From an uncultured Lachnospiraceae bacterium (lineage in GTDB: Bacteria; Bacillota; Clostridia; Lachnospirales; Lachnospiraceae): DNA of 23,058 nt. Numbering within the stretch: the stretch's first letter is position 1; each line of letters opens with the position of its first letter. The DNA is taken from assembly GCA_937891165.1 (NCBI GenBank), contig CALAEX010000216.1:1-23058 (forward strand), read 5' to 3'. Below, piece by piece: positions 8,393 through 15,610 of this stretch. The translations under genes were made by a program, and so were the position numbers. A model generated the notes under the pieces. It searched no databases. It was not told the DNA's origin and saw nothing but the letters and a program-made list of their open reading frames with translations.

Positions 8393-9250
8393 ATGAAACT
8401 TTTCGATAAATTTAAAATTGGATATTGGAATGTGGGAATTATAGAAAAATCAATAGAAGATATTATGAATAATGAATCTTATAGTATTCGTTGGATGAAG
8501 CATAGTTATAAAGATCGTTTTTTTGCGGATCCATTTCTATATAAATATAATGAAAATTATTATTATATATTTGCAGAAGAATTTATTTTTACAAAGGCTA
8601 AAGGGACAATTGTTTTATTAAAGATAGATAGAACAACTATGAAGTTGATTAAAAGAAAGGAAATAATAGAAGATAATTATCATCTTTCTTATCCAAATTA
8701 TGAAAATGGTTATATTATAGCTGAGAATTATAAAAGTGGCGGTCTATATCGTTTTTCTTTTGAAGGAGAAAGTATAAAAAAAGAGTTAATTTTGAATGTT
8801 CCATTGATTGATCCAACATTTGTTAAATTCAATGGAAATATATGGTTGTTTGGGACAACAAAAGAAGAAAAAGATGCACCAAATAAAAAACTCAATATTT
8901 TTTATGAAAAAAACGGGAAATTTATTCCACATAGAATGAATCCTGTTAAAATAGATATTAATTCTGCACGTCCAGGTGGTCATTTTTTTTGGTATAAGGG
9001 TGAATTATATAGACCAGCACAAAGTAGTGAACACTTGTATGGAGAAAATATTCATATTATGAAAGTAAAACAACTAGATGAAACAACTTATGTTGAAGAA
9101 CTATTTAAAATTATTTCATCACATGAATCTAAAAGATATAATTTAGGCTTACATACATTTAATGTTTGTGATAGTTTTATTATAGTTGATGGGTTTGGTT
9201 ATTCTATTCAGATATGGCAAAAAATTAGAAATAAATTGGCTAGTTACTAA
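8393..9250 (+). CDS. Stand-alone GINT1-N-like (five-bladed beta-propeller) protein, function unknown
   Basis: A 285-residue protein with the motif series of the domain found N-terminal to plant glucosamine inositolphosphorylceramide transferase (GINT1), also seen in bacterial formyltransferase-like proteins. The series is FADPF (44-48), HLSYP (97-101), GLYRFSF (117-123), DPTF (140-143), WLFGTT (151-156), HRMNPVKIDINSARPGG (180-196), ELYRPAQ (204-210) and LHTFN (253-257). The repeated beta-rich layout and Asp-Pro motifs resemble five-bladed propellers of the GH43/GH32 type. No second domain is present, and there is no signal peptide or TM helix, so it should act in the cytoplasm. It sits between a GT4 and a pyruvyl transferase, which points to a role in building or modifying the repeat unit. 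The family match is from recalled motifs and catalytic activity is unproven. Confidence 0.75.
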   Translation: MKLFDKFKIGYWNVGIIEKSIEDIMNNESYSIRWMKHSYKDRFFADPFLYKYNENYYYIFAEEFIFTKAKGTIVLLKIDRTTMKLIKRKEIIEDNYHLSYPNYENGYIIAENYKSGGLYRFSFEGESIKKELILNVPLIDPTFVKFNGNIWLFGTTKEEKDAPNKKLNIFYEKNGKFIPHRMNPVKIDINSARPGGHFFWYKGELYRPAQSSEHLYGENIHIMKVKQLDETTYVEELFKIISSHESKRYNLGLHTFNVCDSFIIVDGFGYSIQIWQKIRNKLASY

Positions 9251-9282
9251 TTATATTATATTTTAGAAAGGAGAGAAAATAA

Positions 9283-10377
9283 TTGAAAAAGATAGGAATT
9301 ATGACATTTCATCGTGCAATTAATTATGGAGCTATGCTTCAAGCAGTTGCTTTGCAACAATCTATAAAGAGAATGGGATATGAATCAGAATTAATTGATT
9401 ATGTAGATAAATTGTATGAGCATTATAAAATATCTTATCAAACATCTAATATTTTTAAAACATTTTTAAAATATTTTTTATCTATGAAAATTAGACTTAA
9501 GAATAAACGGTTTGAGCAATTTTTATTGACTAATGCAAATTTATCTGAACAAGCATATTCTAAAAATACAATAAGAAATATTGATGAGAATGCGTATAGT
9601 GTTTTTTTTACAGGAAGTGATCAGGTATTTAATCCAGAAATTATTGATTATGACGAAAATTATTTATTAGGATTTGTACATAACAAATATAAATGTAATT
9701 CATATGCTGCAAGTATTGGTTTAAGTGAATTATCTAAAAACCAACAGGAATGGCTAAAAGATTATATTAAAGATTATCATAAAATATTAATTAGAGAAAA
9801 AACAGGAAAAAATATTCTTCACGAGATGGGAATTGAGAATAGTATTTTAGTAGCTGATCCAACCTTTCTTTTAACAAAAAAGGAATGGGAAATGATGGAG
9901 CATAAAATAAATATATCCAAACATTATATTTTATGTTATGGATTTAGGAAAAATGAATATATGGAAAATTGTGCAAAGATGCTTTCACAAGAGAAAAATA
10001 TTCCAATATATGTTATTAGTGATAAAATTGTTTTTAATAAAAGTTCAAAAAAACAGTTGCGTGGAATTGGACCAGCAGAATGGCTTTATTTAATTCATCA
10101 TGCAGATTATATTATAACTAATTCATTCCATGGGATGATTTTTAGTTTTATTTATCAAAAACAAGTTTGGGTTGCTGATTCAAATGATGGTACTTTTTCT
10201 AGAATGGAAGATTTTTTGAATGAAATGGGTTGTCATAAACAAATTGTTAGAAGTAGAGAGAAACAAATTATTGAAAATAGTATTGATTATGAAGTGGTAA
10301 ATCCTAAATTAAAAGCGTATGTATTAAAATCAAAAAATGTTTTACAAGAAATAGTGAGTGAATATAAATATGAATAA
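9283..10377 (+). CDS. Polysaccharide pyruvyl transferase family protein
   Basis: A 364-residue protein starting at a TTG codon. The AAAGGAG at 9267-9273 is nine bases upstream and the protein begins cleanly with the family opening KKIGIMTFHRAINYGAMLQA. Further marks are FTGSDQVFNP (109-118), SYAASIG, VADPTFLL and TNSFHGMIFSFIY (279-291), with the His-Gly pair of the family. Members such as CsaB and EpsO-type proteins transfer pyruvate from PEP to make ketals on glycans, though many in this cluster are untested. It overlaps the following flippase by eight bases. Pyruvyl transferase homologues are frequent companions of FrhB-like proteins such as the one at 11836. Confidence 0.87.
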   Translation: MKKIGIMTFHRAINYGAMLQAVALQQSIKRMGYESELIDYVDKLYEHYKISYQTSNIFKTFLKYFLSMKIRLKNKRFEQFLLTNANLSEQAYSKNTIRNIDENAYSVFFTGSDQVFNPEIIDYDENYLLGFVHNKYKCNSYAASIGLSELSKNQQEWLKDYIKDYHKILIREKTGKNILHEMGIENSILVADPTFLLTKKEWEMMEHKINISKHYILCYGFRKNEYMENCAKMLSQEKNIPIYVISDKIVFNKSSKKQLRGIGPAEWLYLIHHADYIITNSFHGMIFSFIYQKQVWVADSNDGTFSRMEDFLNEMGCHKQIVRSREKQIIENSIDYEVVNPKLKAYVLKSKNVLQEIVSEYKYE

Positions 10378-11833
10378 TAAAAATAACGGAATAAAAATTT
10401 TTTCAGGAATTGGATGGTCATTTGCTGAGAAAATTTTTGTTCAAATGGTATCATTACTTATATCAATAATATTAGCAAGAATTTTATCACCAGAAGATTA
10501 TGGAATTTTGGCATTAATAAATGTTTTTATTGCAATTGGAGATGCTTTAGTAATAAGTGGTTTTGGCTTAGCATTAGTTCAAAAAAAAGATTCAAATGAA
10601 CAAGATTTTAATTCAATTTGTTGGTTAAATATAGGATTTTCATTAATTTTATATATTTTATTATTTATAGGAGCACCTTTTATTGCAAAATTTTATGAAA
10701 ATAATAAATTAATATTAATTACAAGAGTATTAGGATTAAGATTATTTTTTTTAGCAGTTAATTCTATACAACAGGCATATATACAAAAATATATGATTTT
10801 TAGAAAAAATTTTATTATTTCAATGATAGGAGCAATATTATCCGGAATAATTAGCATTATTTTGGCAATGAGTGGAGCTGGAGTATGGTCTTTAATTGTT
10901 CAGAATCTTTCTTTAGTTATTTTTAATACAATTTTTCTTTTTATGGTTATTGAATGGAAACCTGTATTTGAGTGTTCTCAACGAAGTATTAAGAAGATGT
11001 GGAAATATGGAAGTCGTGTGTTTTTTGCTACAATAATAGATGCATTAAAAGATAATATAAGAAGTCTTGTTATTGGGAAAGTATTTTCATCTTCAGACTT
11101 GGCTTTTTACAATCAAGGCAAGAGATTTCCACAGTTATTAGTGAATGATATTGTAAATTCTATTGGAAAAGTTCTTTTTCCTGTTTTTTCTGAAAATCAA
11201 GGTAATATAGAAAAAAATAAAAAATTAATGAGATTTTCTATCCAAATTAGTAGCTTTATTTTATTGCCGATGATTTTTGGATTAATTGGGATAGCTGATA
11301 ATTTTATCTCTTTATTTTTGACAGAAAAATGGATTTTTTGTGTACCATATTTAAGAATACTTAGTTTAGTATATGTAACTAGACCTATTAATACGATATT
11401 AAAAAATTCATTGTTATCAATTGGTCGTAGTGATGTAAATTTGTTTCATGAAGTGGTGACTTCAATAGTAACTATTATTTTAATTTTTATAGCAGCTATC
11501 AGTTTAAAAAATATTCAAATGATTGCATGGAGTTATGTAATTGTTTCTGTAATTGGAACAGTTATATTTTCGTATTATGTGAAAAAAGAATATTCATATA
11601 CTATTTTACAGATTTTATATGATTATATGCCTTCATTTATTTTATCAGTTGTTATGTCTTTTGTTGTATTTTTTATAGGAAAAATTCAAGTTAATTTAGC
11701 ACTGCGATTATTTTTTCAGGTTAGTATTGGTGTAAGTATTTATATAAGTTTAGCGTATATTTTGAATATGAAAGAGTTTTATTATGTAAAAAAATTGATA
11801 GAAAGAAAAATCTTTCATAAGGAGGTAAAATAA
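10370..11833 (+). CDS. Wzx-type oligosaccharide flippase (PST family, MOP superfamily)
   Basis: A 487-residue polytopic membrane protein with about 12-14 hydrophobic segments. The N-terminal block from FSGIGWSFAEKIFVQ through RILSPEDYGILALINVFIAIGD is the signature of PST/Wzx exporters. A later SRVFFATIIDALKDNIRSLVIGKVFSSSDLAFYNQGKR region is also typical, although cited here only as two adjoining motifs (about 217-237 and 238-254). It would move the undecaprenyl-PP repeat unit across the membrane for polymerisation. I prefer ATG 10370 over the upstream in-frame GTG at 10358. Both overlap the previous gene and neither has a strong ribosome binding site, suggesting coupled translation. It is three bases from the next gene, whose AAGGAGG lies inside this gene's end. 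Confidence 0.9.
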   Translation: MNNKNNGIKIFSGIGWSFAEKIFVQMVSLLISIILARILSPEDYGILALINVFIAIGDALVISGFGLALVQKKDSNEQDFNSICWLNIGFSLILYILLFIGAPFIAKFYENNKLILITRVLGLRLFFLAVNSIQQAYIQKYMIFRKNFIISMIGAILSGIISIILAMSGAGVWSLIVQNLSLVIFNTIFLFMVIEWKPVFECSQRSIKKMWKYGSRVFFATIIDALKDNIRSLVIGKVFSSSDLAFYNQGKRFPQLLVNDIVNSIGKVLFPVFSENQGNIEKNKKLMRFSIQISSFILLPMIFGLIGIADNFISLFLTEKWIFCVPYLRILSLVYVTRPINTILKNSLLSIGRSDVNLFHEVVTSIVTIILIFIAAISLKNIQMIAWSYVIVSVIGTVIFSYYVKKEYSYTILQILYDYMPSFILSVVMSFVVFFIGKIQVNLALRLFFQVSIGVSIYISLAYILNMKEFYYVKKLIERKIFHKEVK

Positions 11834-11835
11834 GA

Positions 11836-13032
11836 ATGACTATTGAAATGATATCTGAAACTCAATGTACAGGATGTCAAGCATGTCAAACAGTATGTCC
11901 ATATAATGCAATTTGTTTTATACAAAATGAAGAAGGATTTTATGTACCTCAAATTAATAAATTACAGTGTATTAATTGTGGGAAGTGTTATAAAATATGT
12001 CCTACAAATCAGGAGTATAGAAAAAATGTTTCAGAAGAAAATTATATTGTACAATTAAAAAAATATTCTATATCGAAGAAAAGTGCATCAGGAGGAGTAT
12101 TTGCAGGAATAGCAGAGTTATTTTTAAAAAAGTATAAAGGTATTGTTGTAGGTGCTTCATTGTGTGATGATCTCATTGTGCGACATATAATAATAGAAAA
12201 AAAGGAAGAAATTAAACGAGTACAAAATTCAAAATATGTTCAAAGTTATATGGGGAATGTTTATTCTTTAGTAAAAAATGAATTGTGTCTTGGCAAAAAA
12301 GTTTTTTTCACAGGCACTCCGTGTCAAGTGGCTGGTTTATATTCTGTATTATCAGAGAAAGAATGTGAAAATTTATATACAGCGGATATTGTTTGTCATG
12401 GAGTTCCAAGTCCAGCATTTTTAAAAAGACAATTAGATGAAGAGGCTAAAGATAAAAAGAATAAAGTAATTAATTACAAATTTCGATTTAAAAATCCTTA
12501 TTGTAAATCCAAATCATCTTACTTTATGATACTAATGATGAAATATGGTTTTCCAACTGTAAGAAAAGTAGTTCAGGATCCTTATTTTAATTTATTTATG
12601 AAAGGAATGGATTTTAGAGAAAGTTGTTATCAATGTAAATATGCAAATTTAAACCGAGTGGGAGATTTTACTTTTGGAGATTGTGATAGTTATCAATTTT
12701 ATTCTAATTTTCATAGAAATGAGTCAAATTCAATTTTATTACTTAATAGTGAAAAAGCAAAAGTATTATGGAATGATGAATTAAAAGATAAATTTGATTT
12801 TTCTGCATTAGATTTAGAAAGAGAGGCAAAATATAACCATCAGTTGAGTTATCCATCAAAACGTCCAAGTAATAGAGATGGAATATATAAAAAGTTATTA
12901 TATGAAGATTGGAAAATAGTAAAAGAAGAATTTTCTCAACCACAAAAAAAAATAGATAAGTATAAACTATTAATTTTATCATATACACCTAAGAATTTAA
13001 TTAGGATTTTGGGTAAATTAAAAAAGTATTAA
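11836..13032 (+). CDS. FrhB/FdhB-like protein (coenzyme F420 hydrogenase/dehydrogenase beta-subunit family) with 2x[4Fe-4S] ferredoxin domain
   Basis: A 398-residue cytoplasmic redox protein. Two ferredoxin motifs open it: CTGCQACQTVCP (C11, C14, C17, C21) and CINCGKCYKICP (C45, C48, C51, C55). The FrhB-type body follows with KSASGGVFAGIAE, FFTGTPCQVAGL, DIVCHGVPSP, ESCYQCKYA and GDFTFGDC, retaining the extra conserved cysteines. A strong AAGGAGG is ten bases before the ATG. In methanogens the family handles F420. Firmicutes of this type are not known to make F420, and these homologues recur in polysaccharide loci beside pyruvyl transferases with unknown roles. A flavin- or ferredoxin-dependent reduction of a sugar or nucleotide sugar is possible but unproven. 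It is the last gene of the AT-rich block. Confidence 0.88.
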   Translation: MTIEMISETQCTGCQACQTVCPYNAICFIQNEEGFYVPQINKLQCINCGKCYKICPTNQEYRKNVSEENYIVQLKKYSISKKSASGGVFAGIAELFLKKYKGIVVGASLCDDLIVRHIIIEKKEEIKRVQNSKYVQSYMGNVYSLVKNELCLGKKVFFTGTPCQVAGLYSVLSEKECENLYTADIVCHGVPSPAFLKRQLDEEAKDKKNKVINYKFRFKNPYCKSKSSYFMILMMKYGFPTVRKVVQDPYFNLFMKGMDFRESCYQCKYANLNRVGDFTFGDCDSYQFYSNFHRNESNSILLLNSEKAKVLWNDELKDKFDFSALDLEREAKYNHQLSYPSKRPSNRDGIYKKLLYEDWKIVKEEFSQPQKKIDKYKLLILSYTPKNLIRILGKLKKY

Positions 13033-13195
13033 CCTAATTAATGATAGTGCATATAAAAGATGAGTTATTATAAATAAATATTATATAGAGGGGATGCAAT
13101 TTTACATGAAAGAAATGAAATTTTAAAAAAATAAATATAAAGTTTTTGATTTTAAAAAGTAGGATAAAGTGAGTAATGGTATATGAGGTAAATTT
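13033..13195. other. AT-rich junction, no gene seen
   Basis: A 163-base gap between the AT-rich block and the epimerase gene. It has no hairpin terminator and no convincing gene. Its right end supplies the GAGG ribosome binding site for the epimerase. Composition changes abruptly just after it. Confidence 0.5.
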
Positions 13196-14260
13196 ATGAA
13201 AAAAACAATTTTTATTACTGGTGTGGCTGGTTTCATCGGTTCTAATTTAGTCTTACGTTTATTAAAGCAGGATAGTAGTGCACATATCATCGGCATCGAC
13301 AATATGAATGCCTACTATGATGTATCTTTAAAGGAGTATCGTTTACAGCAGATAGAAGCGTTGGCAGCAGAGAGTCAGAGTAAATTTACTTTTATAAAAG
13401 CTAGTATTGCGGACAAGGTAGCGGTAGATAGAGTTTTTGCGGAGTATCATCCTGATATTGTAGTTAATTTAGCGGCTCAGGCTGGTGTGCGTTATAGCAT
13501 TACGAATCCTGATGCTTATATCGAGTCCAATATACTTGGATTCTATAACATTTTAGAGGCTTGCCGTCATAGTTATGATAATGGGGCGAGGGGTGTGGAG
13601 CATCTTGTCTATGCTAGTTCTTCTAGTGTTTATGGAAGCAACAAGAAGATTCCGTATTCGACAGAGGATAAGGTAGATAATCCAGTTTCTTTATATGCGG
13701 CAACGAAGAAGTCCAATGAGTTAATGGCTCATGCGTATTCTAAGTTATATGGTATTCCGTCTACTGGTCTTCGGTTTTTTACGGTATATGGACCTGCGGG
13801 TCGTCCTGATATGGCGTATTTCGGTTTTACCAATAAGCTTCGAGAGGGTAAGAAGATAGAGATTTTCAATTATGGTAATTGTAAGCGTGATTTTACTTAT
13901 GTGGATGATATTGTAGAAGGTGTTGTCCGTGTGATGGAGAAAGCACCAGAGAAGGTAATGGGAGAGGATGGTTTGCCGATTCCTCCTTATGCAGTGTATA
14001 ACATTGGAAATAATCAGCCAGAGAATCTTTTGGATTTTGTACAAATTTTATCAGAAGAATTGATACGAGCAGGAGTATTACCGGAGGATTATGATTTGGA
14101 AACTCATAAGGAACTTGTGCCAATGCAAGCAGGAGATGTGCCAATTACTTATGCGGATACTTCGGCATTAGAGCGTGATTTTGGTTTTAAGCCATCCACC
14201 AGTTTACGAGAGGGATTAAGGAAGTTTGCCAAGTGGTATAAGGATTTTTACATAGAGTAG
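13196..14260 (+). CDS. NAD-dependent epimerase, UDP-glucuronate 4-epimerase-like
   Basis: A 354-residue extended SDR enzyme. The NAD-binding motif GVAGFIGSN is at 9-17, NLAAQAGVRYSI at about 93-104 is characteristic of UDP-GlcA 4-epimerases, and the catalytic Tyr-x3-Lys is YAATK (Y167, K171). RFFTVYGPAGRPDMA and YNIGNNQPENLLDFV are further family blocks. It would interconvert UDP-glucuronate and UDP-galacturonate in the cytosol using bound NAD. The next gene, UDP-glucose dehydrogenase, is only 12 bases away and makes the substrate, which strongly supports this reading over UDP-glucose 4-epimerase. The GC content is visibly higher than in the block before it. Confidence 0.9.
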   Translation: MKKTIFITGVAGFIGSNLVLRLLKQDSSAHIIGIDNMNAYYDVSLKEYRLQQIEALAAESQSKFTFIKASIADKVAVDRVFAEYHPDIVVNLAAQAGVRYSITNPDAYIESNILGFYNILEACRHSYDNGARGVEHLVYASSSSVYGSNKKIPYSTEDKVDNPVSLYAATKKSNELMAHAYSKLYGIPSTGLRFFTVYGPAGRPDMAYFGFTNKLREGKKIEIFNYGNCKRDFTYVDDIVEGVVRVMEKAPEKVMGEDGLPIPPYAVYNIGNNQPENLLDFVQILSEELIRAGVLPEDYDLETHKELVPMQAGDVPITYADTSALERDFGFKPSTSLREGLRKFAKWYKDFYIE

Positions 14261-14272
14261 GAGTAACTAAAA

Positions 14273-15514
14273 ATGAAGAAGTTTAAAATTGCAGTAGCGG
14301 GAACAGGGTATGTAGGTCTTTCGATTGCTACGTTATTAGCACAGCATAATCAAGTAGTGGCTGTAGATATTATTGAAGAAAAGATTGATTTGATTAATCA
14401 TAAAAAATCTCCCATTGTGGATAAAGAGATTGAGGAGTATTTGGCAACAAAGGATTTGGATTTAGTTGCCACATTGGATGCGAAAGAAGCATATACGGAT
14501 GCAGATTTTGTTGTGATTGCTGCACCAACGAATTATGATAGCGTGAAAAATTATTTTGATACCTCTGCAGTAGAGGCAGTGATTGATTTAGTAATGCAGT
14601 GTAATCCAAATGCGATTATGGTGATTAAGTCTACTATTCCCGTTGGATTTACAGAGAGTATTCGTCAGAAAACAGGAAGTAACAATATTTTATTTAGTCC
14701 AGAGTTTTTAAGAGAAAGTCGTGCGTTATATGACAATTTGTATCCATCCCGTATTATTGTTGGTACAGACCTTGAGGATAAGCGGTTAGTGGAAGCGGCT
14801 CATACATTTGCTACTTTATTACAAGAAGGGGCTATTAAGGAAAACATTGATACTTTATTTATGGGATTTACAGAGGCAGAGGCTGTAAAATTGTTTGCCA
14901 ATACCTATTTAGCACTTCGTGTTAGTTTCTTTAATGAATTGGATACTTATGCGGAATTAAAGAAGTTAGATACTCGTCAGATTATTGATGGGGTTTGTTT
15001 AGACCCACGTATTGGAACGCAGTATAATAATCCTTCGTTTGGCTATGGTGGTTATTGTTTACCAAAAGATACAAAACAGTTACTTGCTAATTATGCAGAT
15101 GTTCCTCAAAATATGATTGGTGCAATTGTAGACGCTAATCGTACAAGAAAAGATTTTATTGCAGATAGAGTTTTAGAAAAGACAGGATATTATTCGGCAA
15201 ATAGCAGTTATAATGCGAATCAAGAAAAACAAGTAGTAGTTGGAGTCTATCGTTTAACTATGAAAGCAAACAGTGATAACTTCCGCCAAAGTAGTATTCA
15301 AGGCGTTATGAAGCGTATTAAAGCAAAAGGTGCTCAAGTCATTATTTATGAACCAACATTAGAAGATGGAAGTACGTTCTTTGGTAGTTTGGTTGAGAAT
15401 GATTTAGAGAAATTTAAGAGGCAAAGTGATGCTATTATTGCGAATCGTTATGATGATTGTTTGGATGATGTGGCTGAGAAAGTTTATACAAGAGATTTAT
15501 ATAAGAGAGATTAA
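14273..15514 (+). CDS. ugd: UDP-glucose 6-dehydrogenase
   Basis: A 413-residue nucleotide-sugar dehydrogenase that oxidises UDP-glucose twice with NAD to UDP-glucuronate. The N-terminal Rossmann motif is AGTGYVGLSIATLLAQ (9-24). The central part includes KSTIPVGFTE and SPEFLRESRALYDN. The active-site cysteine is C262 in GYGGYCLPKDTKQL. The C-terminal UDP-binding domain ends the protein. Length is that of the short bacterial class (about 400). It forms a pair with the 4-epimerase just upstream and closes the polysaccharide locus, with a hairpin terminator right after the stop. UDP-ManNAc dehydrogenase is an alternative within the superfamily, but its motifs and partner genes differ. Confidence 0.92.
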   Translation: MKKFKIAVAGTGYVGLSIATLLAQHNQVVAVDIIEEKIDLINHKKSPIVDKEIEEYLATKDLDLVATLDAKEAYTDADFVVIAAPTNYDSVKNYFDTSAVEAVIDLVMQCNPNAIMVIKSTIPVGFTESIRQKTGSNNILFSPEFLRESRALYDNLYPSRIIVGTDLEDKRLVEAAHTFATLLQEGAIKENIDTLFMGFTEAEAVKLFANTYLALRVSFFNELDTYAELKKLDTRQIIDGVCLDPRIGTQYNNPSFGYGGYCLPKDTKQLLANYADVPQNMIGAIVDANRTRKDFIADRVLEKTGYYSANSSYNANQEKQVVVGVYRLTMKANSDNFRQSSIQGVMKRIKAKGAQVIIYEPTLEDGSTFFGSLVENDLEKFKRQSDAIIANRYDDCLDDVAEKVYTRDLYKRD

Positions 15515-15527
15515 TATCTAATTATTA

Positions 15528-15555
15528 AAAAAACGGCTAAGAGGTGCCGTTTTTT
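15528..15555 (+). terminator. Rho-independent terminator of the polysaccharide locus
   Basis: AAAAAACGGC (15528-15537) pairs perfectly with GCCGTTTTTT (15546-15555) across an eight-base loop, and T-rich sequence follows. It sits 13 bases after the ugd stop. The A-tract/T-tract symmetry means it could work in both directions. Confidence 0.88.
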
Positions 15556-15591
15556 ATTTTCTTAGTCATAGTAAAAAAGTTTAATGTGATG

Positions 15592-15597
15592 TATAAT
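15592..15597 (+). promoter_or_regulatory. Probable -10 box for the AAA-ATPase gene
   Basis: A perfect TATAAT lies between the locus terminator and the next gene. No good -35 is found 16-18 bases upstream, so the promoter is only partly supported. If real, transcription would begin near 15604. That leaves a very short leader for a start at 15611 and about 31 bases for a start at 15635. Confidence 0.45.
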
Positions 15598-15610
15598 AAA
15601 AACAAAAGCA

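Noticed and set aside
13094..13126. Ten-codon frame MQFYMKEMKF as a leader peptide before the epimerase gene
   Set aside because: The GAGGGG is directly against the first ATG, there is no attenuator hairpin after it, and such short frames are common by chance in AT-rich DNA.
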